Positions 1-8,875 of a stretch of DNA of 64,000 bases are shown here, piece by piece; position 1 is the first letter of the stretch, and each line of letters begins with the position of its first letter. The stretch is from positions 24,238 through 88,237 of the forward strand of contig CAYIZP010000007.1 in assembly GCA_964367905.1 (NCBI GenBank). Reading direction: 5' to 3'. This DNA comes from CAUPWF01 sp964367905. Lineage in GTDB: Bacteria; Bacillota; Clostridia; Lachnospirales; Lachnospiraceae. A program made the translations under genes and the position numbers. Under the pieces are notes generated by a model. It made no database searches and had not been told where the DNA came from. It saw nothing but the letters and a program-made list of their open reading frames with translations.

Positions 1-253
1 GCAAGATTAGTCCTGCGCAAGTTCCCAATACGGGCATTCCTTGAGATATTAGATTTTTTATCTCATCAAACAAATCCAACTCATATAGCAACTTACCAAT
101 AACTGTGCTCTCACCACCTGGGATAACAAGTCCGTCAAATTCTTGAAACACATCTGATTTTTTTCGAATTTCTAAGGTTTCCACCCCTAAATTATTCAAC
201 ATTCTAACATGCTCGATAAATGCACCTTGAACTGCCAATACAGCAACCTTCAT
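1..253 (-). CDS. pdxT: PdxT, glutaminase subunit of PLP synthase (3' part outside window)
   Basis: This is the glutaminase subunit of the ribose-5-phosphate-dependent pyridoxal 5'-phosphate synthase. It releases ammonia from glutamine and passes it to PdxS in the cytoplasm. The first 84 residues are visible: the start MKVAVLAVQGAFIEH, then IPGGEST (glutamine binding) and GTCAGLIL, which carries the nucleophilic cysteine. The rest lies beyond base 1. The start codon overlaps the pdxS stop by one base (TGATG), so the two genes are translationally coupled. The gene is partial only because the window ends. Confidence 0.95.
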   Translation of the reverse strand, partial: MKVAVLAVQGAFIEHVRMLNNLGVETLEIRKKSDVFQEFDGLVIPGGESTVIGKLLYELDLFDEIKNLISQGMPVLGTCAGLIL

Positions 254-1131
254 CACTTGCCTCTTTCTGCCATTAGGATTTTAATCTCTGACGGATTAAT
301 ACCTACCATGGCCTCACCCAAATTCTCCGATACCTCAGCCAAAATATCATAATCATTATAGTTTGTAACCGCCTTTACAATTGCTGCTGCTCGCTTTGCT
401 GGATCGCCTGACTTGAAGATTCCAGAACCAACAAAAACTCCCTCAGCACCTAATTGCATCATTAAAGCTGCATCTGCAGGTGTAGCCACACCGCCAGCCG
501 CAAAATTCACAACAGGTATCTTGCCATTTTCATGCACAAAGAAAACCAAATCATAAGATACCATCAACTCCTTTGCCGCGTGATATAACTCATCTTCATT
601 CATATTTTGAATCCGTTTGATTTCACTCTGCATCATTCTCATATGCGTCACAGCCTGAACCACATCCCCTGTCCCAGGTTCCCCTTTTGTTCGAATCATC
701 GCCGCTCCCTCACTGATCCTTCTTAGCGCTTCTCCTAAATCCTTTGCACCACACACAAATGGAACTTTGAACTTACTCTTATTGATATGATATACATCAT
801 CCGCTGGTGATAAAACCTCACTCTCATCTATATAATCAATTTTGATTGCTTCTAGAATCTGCGCTTCCACAAAATGTCCAATTCTGCATTTTGCCATAAC
901 TGGTATAGAAACTGCTTCCTGAATTTCTTTAATCATCTTCGGGTCACTCATACGTGATACTCCACCTGCTGCCCTGATGTCCGCTGGAATTCTCTCAAGT
1001 GCCATAACAGCGCAAGCTCCTGCTGCCTCTGCTATTTTTGCCTGCTCTGGAGTCATGACATCCATGATAACCCCACCCTTTAACATCTGTGCTAGCTGCT
1101 TGTTTAAATCATACTGTTTGTTTTTCATCAT
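253..1131 (-). CDS. pdxS: PdxS, synthase subunit of pyridoxal 5'-phosphate synthase
   Basis: PdxS builds PLP from ribose 5-phosphate, glyceraldehyde 3-phosphate and ammonia supplied by PdxT. The 292-residue length is normal for the family. Asp24 (GGVIMDVMTPEQA), Lys81 (VMAKCRIGHF) and the second lysine near residue 149 (MIRTKGEPGTGD) are the known catalytic residues and are all present. The start at 1131 follows AGGGAG with 8 nt spacing; a second ATG directly after it is also possible. The gene is divergent from a MocR-type regulator, the usual arrangement for PdxR control. Confidence 0.97.
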   Translation of the reverse strand: MMKNKQYDLNKQLAQMLKGGVIMDVMTPEQAKIAEAAGACAVMALERIPADIRAAGGVSRMSDPKMIKEIQEAVSIPVMAKCRIGHFVEAQILEAIKIDYIDESEVLSPADDVYHINKSKFKVPFVCGAKDLGEALRRISEGAAMIRTKGEPGTGDVVQAVTHMRMMQSEIKRIQNMNEDELYHAAKELMVSYDLVFFVHENGKIPVVNFAAGGVATPADAALMMQLGAEGVFVGSGIFKSGDPAKRAAAIVKAVTNYNDYDILAEVSENLGEAMVGINPSEIKILMAERGK

Positions 1132-1238
1132 CTCAAATTCTCCCTATCCTATTGCATTAATTTTGGAGTTATTGTACTATAATCCTGGTTATACAAATAT
1201 ATTCAATACTTGAAAATAAAATAAGACCAGGAGTTTCT
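1132..1238. promoter_or_regulatory. Divergent pdxS / pdxR control region
   Basis: This 107-bp AT-rich gap separates pdxST from the divergent MocR-type regulator. On the minus strand a TATAGT box lies near 1174-1179 in a suitable place for pdxS. CCTGGT at 1184-1189 is mirrored by ACCAGG at 1226-1231, which sits in the regulator's ribosome binding site region. PdxR proteins bind such divergent regions, so these half-sites are operator candidates. This is inference from position and symmetry only. Confidence 0.4.
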
Positions 1239-2624
1239 ATGATTACATTAAAAAAAGAAAAAAGAAAGCCCATTTATATTACTCTATACGAGAATATCAA
1301 AGCAGATATTGAGATTGGAAACATAAAACCACATGAAAAACTCCCCTCAAAACGAGAGCTATCAGATATCTATAATATCAGTGTCATTACTGTACAAAAC
1401 GCCTACTACCAACTCTTATCAGAGGGTTTTATCTATTCCGTTGAACGCAGCGGATACTATGCATGCGAGGTTCAGCAAATTCAACTAGACTCTCCTACCA
1501 TTACTGAAGTTCTCCATGCAGACTCTATCCAACCGCCAGAACTACGGCTATACAAAAGTTCTATAAATAGCCAGTATTTTCCATTTTCAACATGGGCAAA
1601 ATTAATGCGTCAAATCTTGAGCGAAAACTATGATAATTTATTGCAAGCCTCGAATCGAATTGGAGTCTATGAACTCAGGGAGTCGATTAGCAAGTATTTA
1701 TTCCGTGAACGAGGAATCACCGTCAATCCAGACAATATGATTATCGGTGCTGGAACCGAATATCTGTACAGCATCATTATTAAAATTCTTGGACGTGATA
1801 AAATCTTTGGGGTTGAGACTCCTGGTTACAAGAAGATGTGGCAAGTCTATGGATCTGAAAATGTCGAACTGCAATACATCGGACTAGATAAACATGGACT
1901 CTCTGATAAGAAACTTAGAGAAAAGAATATAAACATCCTTCATATTTCCCCTAACCATCAATTTCCAACAGGCATTGTCATGCCCTATGAGCGAAGAATG
2001 GAGATCCTAAAATGGGCAAATAAAGAGAAGAATCGCTACATCATAGAGGATGATTACGATAGTGAATTTCGTTTTGCGACCAAACCGATCCCATCACTAC
2101 ACAGCCTCGATCAATTAGGCAAGGTCATCTATATCAACACCTTCTCCAAAACAATTGCGCCCTCACTTAGAATTAGCTACATGATTCTGCCCGATAAGCT
2201 CATGAGGGCATATCATAATGACCTTTCCTTTATCAGCAATACCGTATCATCATTTGAGCAATATACTCTGGCAAAATTTATAGACGACGGTTACTATACG
2301 CGGTATCTAAAGAAGACCAAAAATATATATAAATCCGTGCGAGACGAAATCATTTCTCTGATTAGGAATTCAAAACTAAGCAATCTAGCCACAATCAGTG
2401 AAGAACATGCAGGGCTTCATTTTGCCCTTACTCTAGACACCCAAAAGTCCGACCATGAAATCAGAAGCATAGCACTTCAGAATGGAGTTCGGCTAACCTT
2501 CTTATCCGACTTTATGGAAGATGCATCGGTAATCGATTCTGCTACACTTATCGTATCATACTCGAATTTTGACAGAATGGAAGTTACTAAAATTATAGAC
2601 CTACTCATAGATATTGTGGTATGA
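1239..2624 (+). CDS. pdxR: MocR/GabR-family transcription regulator, probable PdxR
   Basis: The 461-residue protein has an N-terminal GntR winged helix (about 10-78, with LPSKRELSDIYNISVITV) fused to a class I aminotransferase-like domain (about 110-455). The PLP-binding lysine is in NTFSKTIAPSLR, and IIEDDYDSEFR precedes it as in this fold. In MocR proteins the aminotransferase domain senses PLP or a derived aldimine. Divergence from pdxST strongly suggests it controls PLP synthesis. Its SD, CCAGGAG, lies 6 nt upstream of the ATG. The pdxR identity rests on context. Confidence 0.85.
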   Translation: MITLKKEKRKPIYITLYENIKADIEIGNIKPHEKLPSKRELSDIYNISVITVQNAYYQLLSEGFIYSVERSGYYACEVQQIQLDSPTITEVLHADSIQPPELRLYKSSINSQYFPFSTWAKLMRQILSENYDNLLQASNRIGVYELRESISKYLFRERGITVNPDNMIIGAGTEYLYSIIIKILGRDKIFGVETPGYKKMWQVYGSENVELQYIGLDKHGLSDKKLREKNINILHISPNHQFPTGIVMPYERRMEILKWANKEKNRYIIEDDYDSEFRFATKPIPSLHSLDQLGKVIYINTFSKTIAPSLRISYMILPDKLMRAYHNDLSFISNTVSSFEQYTLAKFIDDGYYTRYLKKTKNIYKSVRDEIISLIRNSKLSNLATISEEHAGLHFALTLDTQKSDHEIRSIALQNGVRLTFLSDFMEDASVIDSATLIVSYSNFDRMEVTKIIDLLIDIVV

Positions 2625-2651
2625 TAATTATTTGAAAGGAATGGTTACCAA

Positions 2652-3818
2652 ATGACAACATATATTATTAATACCTTCATTCGAAACAATAACTTAACAG
2701 ATAGTGAACAACGCCAAAAATATGCAACAGTTTCTAGTATTGTTGGAATTATATCGAACATTTTCTTAAGCCTTAGTAAGATGATTTGTGGGATACTATT
2801 CTCTAGCATTTCCATTCTCGGAGATGGAATCAACAATCTCTCCGATAGTGGTTCCTCTATTATTACTTTGGTTGGATTTAAGATGTCTGAAAAACCAGCC
2901 GATAAGGAGCATCCATTTGGTCATGCAAGAATAGAATATATCTCTGGATTCATTGTATCCTTTGTCATATTTTTTATTGGGTTTCAATTATTTTTATCTT
3001 CCTTTGATAAGATTTTAAATCCTACAAAGATTGAGACAAATGTTCTTACCACAGTCATCCTAGTCTTTTCTATATTGATAAAGTTTTGGCTCTATACTTT
3101 TAATAAAAAAATTGGAACCCTAATCAACTCCAAAGCAATCATTGGGGTTTCTAAGGATTCCTTTAACGATATCATCATAACACTGGGCGTTTTAATATCT
3201 GGTGGAATTTACTATTTTTTTAATATCAACCTAGATGGATATGTAGGTGTTTTACTTGCCTTATTGATTGCAAAATCAGGTTTTGATCTTGCACGTGACA
3301 CCTTAAGCCCTATTATCGGAGAAGCTCCGAAACCCGAATTCATCCGCGGTCTCTGTGAAAAAATCATGAGCTATGACAAAGTTTTAGGAGTTCATGACCT
3401 AGTAGTTCACACCTATGGAGAAGACCGACATTTTGTATCGGTACACGTTGAATTTGATGCAAAACTTGAATTTTTAGTATGCCATGATATTGCCGATAAA
3501 ATCGAACGCGAATTCGAAGATATGGGAATCCAAGTTGTGGTCCACAGCGACCCTGTCGTAACCGATAGCAAGCAATTTAATGAATATAAAGAACTGCTAA
3601 CTGCAATCATAAAAGAGATAGATTCTTCCCTTGATCTACATGGGTTTCGCTATGTCGAAACCGACCATGGCACCAATTTTATATTCGATGTCGTACTTCC
3701 CTGTGAAGTAAACCTTACTGCACAGAAATTAATCGAATTGATCTGTTCCGAAGTTCGAACTTTTGATGATAAATTTGCATGTATTATTCGTGTTGATAAG
3801 CATTATAATACAGTGTAG
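2652..3818 (+). CDS. Cation diffusion facilitator family transporter
   Basis: This CDF-family antiporter probably exports Zn2+, Mn2+ or Fe2+ across the cytoplasmic membrane in exchange for protons. The 388 residues contain about six membrane helices (roughly 25-215), the first metal site GDGINNLSDSGSS, the conserved HPFGHAR loop after helix 3 and a second acidic pair in DSFNDIII. A cytoplasmic domain follows (about 220-385) with HDLVVHTYGEDRHFVSVH. The metal cannot be decided from the sequence. The 3' end overlaps the convergent downstream gene by 35 bp. Confidence 0.9.
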   Translation: MTTYIINTFIRNNNLTDSEQRQKYATVSSIVGIISNIFLSLSKMICGILFSSISILGDGINNLSDSGSSIITLVGFKMSEKPADKEHPFGHARIEYISGFIVSFVIFFIGFQLFLSSFDKILNPTKIETNVLTTVILVFSILIKFWLYTFNKKIGTLINSKAIIGVSKDSFNDIIITLGVLISGGIYYFFNINLDGYVGVLLALLIAKSGFDLARDTLSPIIGEAPKPEFIRGLCEKIMSYDKVLGVHDLVVHTYGEDRHFVSVHVEFDAKLEFLVCHDIADKIEREFEDMGIQVVVHSDPVVTDSKQFNEYKELLTAIIKEIDSSLDLHGFRYVETDHGTNFIFDVVLPCEVNLTAQKLIELICSEVRTFDDKFACIIRVDKHYNTV

Positions 3819-4491
3819 GGTATGAACTTTTATTCCGTTCATATACAATCGTATTCCCTTTTTTTCCTACTTGCTCTATTGCCCCTACATATTTCAGTAC
3901 ATTTAACGCAATTCTTGCGATCTCTATGGTTCTCTTGCTCGCTTCCTTATAGTCTTTCGTAGTAAATTGTTGAGGCATTGCCCGAGGAACTAGTTTCTGA
4001 TAGTCTTCCTTACAGTTAATATCGAAGATATCAAAAATATCTGTAGGAATCATCTCATGACGACTAGATCCCCTTTTCTTATCTCTGCTCCATCCGTTCA
4101 GATTTCGATATTCTTCTGTATCAATGAGCAATAACTTTATCTTCAAATTCGGGTGAGTTAGCCATTGCTTAATCTTATATAGTTCATAAAATGCATCATA
4201 GAATTCACCCTTCTTCGGACTTTTTCGTCTTTTACTGATTTCTCCGCTCTCTTCATCAATCCACAAAAGATATTTTATATGAGGAATTGGATAAACAATG
4301 GTGACTTGCTCCGTTTGCAAGAAGAATGTAAGCTTGTCACGCATTGCATTAAAATTACGTGTTTGAATCTCAATGACTCCATCGTCGTTCACAATATCTG
4401 CAACATATTTCCCCATCTTTATTTCGTGATTCATTTCGTTTGGTTCTAGGGTTAATTTAAGGATTGCATGCATTGATTTTTCCTTCAGCAT
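3784..4491 (-). CDS. Hypothetical protein with PD-(D/E)XK-like core and winged-helix tail
   Basis: I chose the ATG at 4491 because AGAGG lies 7 nt upstream. A longer reading to 4587 has no properly spaced SD. The 235-residue protein opens with KSMHAILKLTL and then YVADIVNDDGVIEIQTRNF, an Asp followed by Glu-X-Gln pattern like the variant core of restriction-endonuclease-fold proteins. VTIVYPIPHIKYLLW then reads like core beta strands. Residues about 185-230 look like a winged helix with a TVYER-type wing strand. Function is unknown; a nuclease-fold DNA-binding role is inference. The gene overlaps the convergent CDF gene by 35 bp. Confidence 0.7.
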   Translation of the reverse strand: MLKEKSMHAILKLTLEPNEMNHEIKMGKYVADIVNDDGVIEIQTRNFNAMRDKLTFFLQTEQVTIVYPIPHIKYLLWIDEESGEISKRRKSPKKGEFYDAFYELYKIKQWLTHPNLKIKLLLIDTEEYRNLNGWSRDKKRGSSRHEMIPTDIFDIFDINCKEDYQKLVPRAMPQQFTTKDYKEASKRTIEIARIALNVLKYVGAIEQVGKKGNTIVYERNKSSYPTLYYNAYQHE

Positions 4492-4602
4492 TCCGATTCC
4501 TCTTCTCTCGCGATCGCAATATAAAATTTTCTCTCTTGCTTGCAAAAATTTTTCTTTTAACAATATTTTTCCATCCACACTTCTCATTCTCCATTAAATA
4601 TA

Positions 4603-4630
4603 TTGACATAATCATTTTACATACTATAAT
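4603..4630 (+). promoter_or_regulatory. Consensus sigma-A promoter for the SDR gene
   Basis: A perfect TTGACA (4603-4608) and a perfect TATAAT (4625-4630) are separated by 16 bp. They end 31 bp before the short-chain dehydrogenase start codon. The match to both consensus hexamers makes a strong constitutive promoter likely. Confidence 0.8.
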
Positions 4631-4661
4631 TAATAATATCAAGAAAAAAGGAGATTCTCAT

Positions 4662-5384
4662 ATGAAAAAATTAGTAGTTATAACTGGTGCAAGTTCTGGA
4701 TTCGGAAAATCTTTAGCTTTGGAATTTAACAGGGCTGGATATCCGCTTCTTTTGTTGGCAAGAAGAGTCGAAAAGATAGAAGAGATGGCTCTAGAAAATG
4801 TAATCTGTGAGAAGGTAGATGTTTCTGACAGATTAGCTTTTGAAAAGGCCGTAAGAAAAGCTGAGGCTGTCTACGGAAAGACAGATTTGATTGTAAATAA
4901 TGCTGGCGTGATGTTACTGGGTAATATTGAAACCCAAGATGCAACTGAATGGCAGACAATGCTTGATACAAACGTAATGGGTGTAATGCATGGAATGCAG
5001 ATAGTTATGAATGATATGAAAGAGAGACAGTGCGGAACAATTATTAACATCGCCTCTCTTGCCGGAGTAAAACCTTTTGGTAATCATGGCGCATATTGCG
5101 CAACGAAATATGGTGTTGTTGGTCTATCTGAAGTAGCAAGAGGCGAATTATCCCCTTATAACGTACGCGTGATTAGAATTTGCCCAGGTGCTGTTGCTAC
5201 CGAGCTTCTAAGTCATACAACTAGCGAGGATATCAAGGCTGGATATAACAGCTGGAAAGAAGCTGTTGGTGTTGGTGCCATTACATCAGAAGATGTTGCT
5301 AAAACCATCAAATTTGCATACGAACTCCCTCAAGGTGTAAACCTTCGTGAAATTCAGATAGCAGATACAAAGCAAGATGCCTAA
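4662..5384 (+). CDS. SDR family NAD(P)-dependent oxidoreductase
   Basis: The start is ATG 4662, preceded by AAGGAG with 8 nt spacing and by a consensus promoter. The reading frame is open further upstream, but that part is not coding. The 240-residue protein is a classical short-chain dehydrogenase. It has the cofactor motif TGASSGFG at residues about 8-15, NNAGVM, the catalytic serine in NIASLAGV and the YCATK catalytic pair. It most resembles the YdfG/serine-3-dehydrogenase-like branch (inference). The substrate is unknown. It forms a single-gene unit ending in a strong hairpin. Confidence 0.9.
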   Translation: MKKLVVITGASSGFGKSLALEFNRAGYPLLLLARRVEKIEEMALENVICEKVDVSDRLAFEKAVRKAEAVYGKTDLIVNNAGVMLLGNIETQDATEWQTMLDTNVMGVMHGMQIVMNDMKERQCGTIINIASLAGVKPFGNHGAYCATKYGVVGLSEVARGELSPYNVRVIRICPGAVATELLSHTTSEDIKAGYNSWKEAVGVGAITSEDVAKTIKFAYELPQGVNLREIQIADTKQDA

Positions 5385-5390
5385 CCTACA

Positions 5391-5429
5391 ATAGAAAAAC
5401 TAGCCTTATTCAAAGGCTAGTTTTTCTAT
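5391..5429. terminator. Bidirectional terminator between SDR gene and thiD
   Basis: Perfect 17-bp arms at 5391-5407 and 5413-5429 surround a 5-nt loop. A/T runs on the outer arms give a U-tract in both directions. The right arm includes the thiD stop codon, so one hairpin serves two convergent genes. Confidence 0.85.
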
Positions 5430-6205
5430 AACCAGAACATATGATTTAACGGTCCACTCCCTTGTCCTAAGTCGAGATTTGCCTTCAATGCTCCTGTAAT
5501 ATAATCTTTTGCATATTGAATACTCTCTTCCAAACTCTTCCCTCCTGCTATGTTACATGCGATTGCCGATGATAAGGTACATCCTGTTCCATGTGTATTC
5601 GAATTATCCACTCTATTTGTGCGATACCAGTTTGTTATGCTGCCATTGTAGAGTAAATCCGCTGCCACGCCATCTAAGTGACCACCTTTTATTAATACGC
5701 TTGTAGTGGTTTTTTCATATATAATTTCTGCTGCTTTTACCATATCTTCCTCGCTCTTAATGGTCATCTCTGCTAGAACCTCCGCCTCAAAAAGATTTGG
5801 GGTAATCACAGATGCTTTTGGAAACAAGTGCTCCATTAAAGCTTCTTTTGCCTCATCACTGATTAACTTGCAGCCACTGGTCGAAACCATCACTGGATCG
5901 ACTACGATATTTTTTGCGTTGTATTCCTCAAGCTTTCTTGCAATAGCCTTTATAATTTCAACATTCGAAACCATCCCGATCTTAATCGCATCTGGATAAA
6001 TATCCTGAAAGATACAGTCCAATTGGTTTTTCACAAATTCAGGTTCTACCTCCATAACGCCGAAGACCCCTACCGTATTTTGGGCTGTAAGTGCTGTAAT
6101 CGCACTCATTCCATACATCTTATGCGATGTAATTGTCTTGAGATCGGCTTGAATCCCTGCTCCACCACTACAATCCGACCCTGCTATTGTTAACACTTTC
6201 TTCAT
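5426..6205 (-). CDS. thiD: Hydroxymethylpyrimidine/phosphomethylpyrimidine kinase
   Basis: ThiD phosphorylates HMP and then HMP-phosphate to HMP-PP for thiamine synthesis. Members of this family can also act on pyridoxine or pyridoxal. The 259-residue ribokinase-fold protein shows TIAGSDCSGGAGIQADLK at the N-terminus, VVDPVMVSTSG, the anion-hole and catalytic motif NTHGTGCTLSSAIA and GQGSGPLNH near the C-terminus. The start at 6205 is favoured by AAGGAG 8 nt upstream; a GTG two codons earlier is too close to it. Pyridoxal salvage is possible because pdxST lies nearby. Confidence 0.9.
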   Translation of the reverse strand: MKKVLTIAGSDCSGGAGIQADLKTITSHKMYGMSAITALTAQNTVGVFGVMEVEPEFVKNQLDCIFQDIYPDAIKIGMVSNVEIIKAIARKLEEYNAKNIVVDPVMVSTSGCKLISDEAKEALMEHLFPKASVITPNLFEAEVLAEMTIKSEEDMVKAAEIIYEKTTTSVLIKGGHLDGVAADLLYNGSITNWYRTNRVDNSNTHGTGCTLSSAIACNIAGGKSLEESIQYAKDYITGALKANLDLGQGSGPLNHMFWL

Positions 6206-6305
6206 CTCCACTTCTCCTTCTATCGCATGACTTTCTATCCGTCGAGTTCTATACTCTCATGGTAGAATTGTATTATATGCCCAATGTTTTTGTCAATAAC
6301 AACCT

Positions 6306-7058
6306 CTACAGTTCTTGTTTCCGAAAAATCAGAATCCCTAGAACTGTACTAATTACCACGATAACGATTGAATTTATGGCATTAACTAGTATATCCGAAG
6401 CAGACATCCCCATATTGATCCTCTGCGCCATTCCATATACACTGTATTTTCCCATTTCCCAAACAACTGGCATCGAATGTCCTATCCGCTGAACAAATTG
6501 TGTTACGGGCTCACTGATTACCACATAAGCGATACATGCAATCAAGGCTCCCATATTACTCCCCACGCCTGTTGTAATCATGGCTAGAACAGATGCCAAT
6601 GCCACATAGGGAAACACACCTCCAACGAGTACGCATATATATTGCATCGTCAAAACCGGGTGACCCGACAGTGCAACCACCGTAAGTTGAAATAGAGTAT
6701 ACATCACAACCGTACTGCCAATCGATACCAACACCTTTGAGAGATATATTTTTGTTCTGCCCTGAACCAAGTTTTCCTTCTTTCCTAATGTCTTCCAAAG
6801 ATATTCTTGCCCCCAGAACACTGCAATTACAACTGCAACAATGTAACCTAGTCCCTTATAAAATTGAGTTCCTATGAGAATCACATCTTCAATACTTTTA
6901 AATCCTGTCATGTTTCCATAAATTGAAATACCTAGGTTAATGTCCTGATTCATAAGAATCGAAAGCACCCCCGCTATAAAAACAGTCAGAACTGATACTC
7001 CGATAAACACAGAACTTTTCATCATTCGATGAACATCAAATTTTATAATTCTACCCAT
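6306..7058 (-). CDS. ABC-2 type transporter permease
   Basis: The 250-residue integral membrane protein has about six predicted helices: near 15-35, 65-85, 105-130, 140-165, 175-195 and 225-245. The short soluble N-terminus MGRIIKFDVHRMMKSS is typical of ABC-2 permeases in Firmicute resistance or export pairs. It overlaps the ATPase gene by 16 bp and is last in an ECF sigma/anti-sigma operon, so an envelope-stress or antimicrobial-peptide role is plausible. The substrate is unknown. Confidence 0.85.
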   Translation of the reverse strand: MGRIIKFDVHRMMKSSVFIGVSVLTVFIAGVLSILMNQDINLGISIYGNMTGFKSIEDVILIGTQFYKGLGYIVAVVIAVFWGQEYLWKTLGKKENLVQGRTKIYLSKVLVSIGSTVVMYTLFQLTVVALSGHPVLTMQYICVLVGGVFPYVALASVLAMITTGVGSNMGALIACIAYVVISEPVTQFVQRIGHSMPVVWEMGKYSVYGMAQRINMGMSASDILVNAINSIVIVVISTVLGILIFRKQEL

Positions 7059-7756
7059 CTACAATCTCCTCCCCTCGCATAATTTCGATATAACTCTTCT
7101 AAGGATTTCCCCTTTTCGAGAACCTCCTGCATCGGTGCTTGAAGCACAATCCTTCCTTCTGAAATAATTCCTATGGTTGTTGCAATACTTTCTATCTCAC
7201 TAAGAATATGACTTGCAATCACAATTGTCTTCCCCTCCTCTTGATTCAGCCTGATTATCAGGTCTCTAAGCTCTGCAATTCCATTGGGGTCTAGTCCATT
7301 CGTGGGTTCGTCTAATATCAGAATCTCAGAATCTTCTAGCAAAACTTGTGCAAGTTTCAAGCGTTGTAACATTCCAAGTGAGAATTTCTCAACCTTCTTT
7401 CTTCCCGTATGCTCTAGGCCGACTGTTTTTAAAACATTATCGACCTTAGATTTATTCTGAATCCCCAATAGTATTGCATGCAATCTCAGATTTTGGTCTG
7501 CACTCATATTTAAAAATAAAGCTGGTGAATTGATGACTGCTCCCATTCGTACTTCATTTGTCTGTTTCTTAATCTCTCCGGTATAGCTAGAAATTTGCTC
7601 CATTAGTATACGTAATAAGGTTGTCTTTCCAGCTCCATTTTGTCCCACAAGACCATAGATTTCACCCTTCGCTAATGAAAACGATAACTTATCTAAAACT
7701 AGATGCCCCGAATATTTCTTCCTTATATTATTTACTTCAAGAATTGTTTCTCTCAA
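7043..7756 (-). CDS. ABC transporter ATP-binding protein
   Basis: This is a standard 237-residue nucleotide-binding subunit. It has Walker A GLVGQNGAGKTTLLR, a signature reading FSLGMLQRLKLAQ (a diverged LSGGQ), Walker B ILILDEPTNGLDP and a switch histidine in VIASHILSEI. It pairs with the overlapping ABC-2 permease and resembles BcrA-type drug or bacteriocin-immunity ATPases. It sits between the anti-sigma and permease genes in one operon. Confidence 0.95.
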   Translation of the reverse strand: MRETILEVNNIRKKYSGHLVLDKLSFSLAKGEIYGLVGQNGAGKTTLLRILMEQISSYTGEIKKQTNEVRMGAVINSPALFLNMSADQNLRLHAILLGIQNKSKVDNVLKTVGLEHTGRKKVEKFSLGMLQRLKLAQVLLEDSEILILDEPTNGLDPNGIAELRDLIIRLNQEEGKTIVIASHILSEIESIATTIGIISEGRIVLQAPMQEVLEKGKSLEELYRNYARGGDCRWVEL

Positions 7757-7769
7757 ACTAGTCTCCTCC

Positions 7770-8108
7770 TCATCTATGAATTTGCACTTCTGGCATCCAC
7801 TGTACTCCGATAAATAGAGATGCGATAAACAAAATCACCAGAATTGTAATCGCAACCGTCATTCCTACCAATGTATATTTTTGTCTGTCATATTTCCACT
7901 GCCTTGATATCCTCTTAAGATTCTCTGCTTCGTTTAAGTTTTCTTCCATTTTTATCATAGAGATATCTGTCCGCATAGCCAGTATAATTTCTTTACATTC
8001 CTCACATTCGTTCAAATGCTCTTCAATTTCTTCTTTGCTTTTTTCACTACACACATCATCCACATAGAGCGGTAGCAAATCTCTCACTACATCACAATGC
8101 ATCCTCAT
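7770..8108 (-). CDS. Anti-sigma factor with zinc-finger (zf-HC2) domain
   Basis: The 112-residue protein has an N-terminal zinc-binding anti-sigma domain with HLNECEECKE (H-X3-C-X2-C), a polar linker and one membrane helix at about 83-105. About seven residues remain outside, so it is a short-tailed anti-sigma factor that may need partners to sense a signal. It lies 24 bp downstream of its cognate ECF sigma gene, and this family holds its sigma factor inactive at the membrane. Confidence 0.88.
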   Translation of the reverse strand: MRMHCDVVRDLLPLYVDDVCSEKSKEEIEEHLNECEECKEIILAMRTDISMIKMEENLNEAENLKRISRQWKYDRQKYTLVGMTVAITILVILFIASLFIGVQWMPEVQIHR

Positions 8109-8132
8109 CTTAATAATCCTCCTTTTCTAATT

Positions 8133-8603
8133 TCACACTAACTCCTGTAATTTTTTCTTTGCTCGATAAAATACCAATCTCGCCCAACTATCTGTCTTTC
8201 CAAATAATTCTCCAATCTGCGCAAAAGGTAAATCCCCAAGAATCCGAAGCGTAAAGACTTCTTTATATGGCTCCTCTAGATTATGCAAGATCTGATGTAA
8301 CCGCTTGACCGTCTCCTTATTAAGATAATCCCTCTCAACATCCATGGAACTATACAGACTCTCGCTCTCAATAAATTCCATGTTTTTATGCTTTTTAATA
8401 TATGTAAAATATGTATTCTTCGCAATTTGACATAACCAAACATACAACTTACACTCTCCCTTAAACCCATCCACCTTTTTCATCGCTTTGAAGAAGGTGT
8501 CCTGTGTAATATCCTCGGCTATCGACTCATTTTTACATAGAGATAGTACATATCGATAAACATCATGGAAATGCTCCTTGTATATTTTCTCAAACTCTGG
8601 CAT
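8133..8603 (-). CDS. ECF-type RNA polymerase sigma factor
   Basis: The 156-residue protein has region 2 (about 8-75, with SIAEDITQDTFFKAMKK) and region 4 (about 105-155, with EVFTLRILGDLPFAQIGELFG). There is no region 3, as expected for ECF sigma factors. It is first in an operon with an anti-sigma factor and an ABC exporter, and autoregulation is typical of such operons. No promoter matching a known ECF pattern could be assigned by eye. Confidence 0.92.
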   Translation of the reverse strand: MPEFEKIYKEHFHDVYRYVLSLCKNESIAEDITQDTFFKAMKKVDGFKGECKLYVWLCQIAKNTYFTYIKKHKNMEFIESESLYSSMDVERDYLNKETVKRLHQILHNLEEPYKEVFTLRILGDLPFAQIGELFGKTDSWARLVFYRAKKKLQELV

Positions 8604-8680
8604 ATCCTAGCCACCTCCTCTCTCACATATAAGACTTCTATAAATCAAAAACGTTTCAAATATTTTTTATTTTCTATTAC

Positions 8681-8867
8681 ATGATACCAAGGTCAAAAGG
8701 TCATATGTTGTATGCTTGCATACAAAAATATGACTTTGAGACCGAAAAAACATGAGGAAATAGCCCAAATTGGGCGGATTCCGAATGTTTTTAGGATTGT
8801 GAGAGCACAAAGTGCGTAGCAATCCGTAGGTATCTAGGGTCAAAATAGCTTTTGACACTTACATCAT
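8681..8867 (+). repeat. 187-bp MITE-like inverted-repeat element, copy 1
   Basis: This stretch is repeated in inverted orientation at 16579-16765, with the same length and about 8 mismatches by hand alignment. The ends are imperfect inverted repeats of about 20 bp: ATGAT, four variable bases, then (A/G)GGTCAAAAG-like sequence. A 3-bp direct repeat TAC (8678-8680 and 8868-8870) flanks it as a possible target duplication. Internal palindromes include TTGTATGC-TT-GCATACAA and GCCCA-AAT-TGGGC. It has no transposase, so it is a non-autonomous element by inference. The 348-bp gap at 8604-8951 holds only this element and a terminator. Confidence 0.85.
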
Positions 8868-8875
8868 TACATTAG

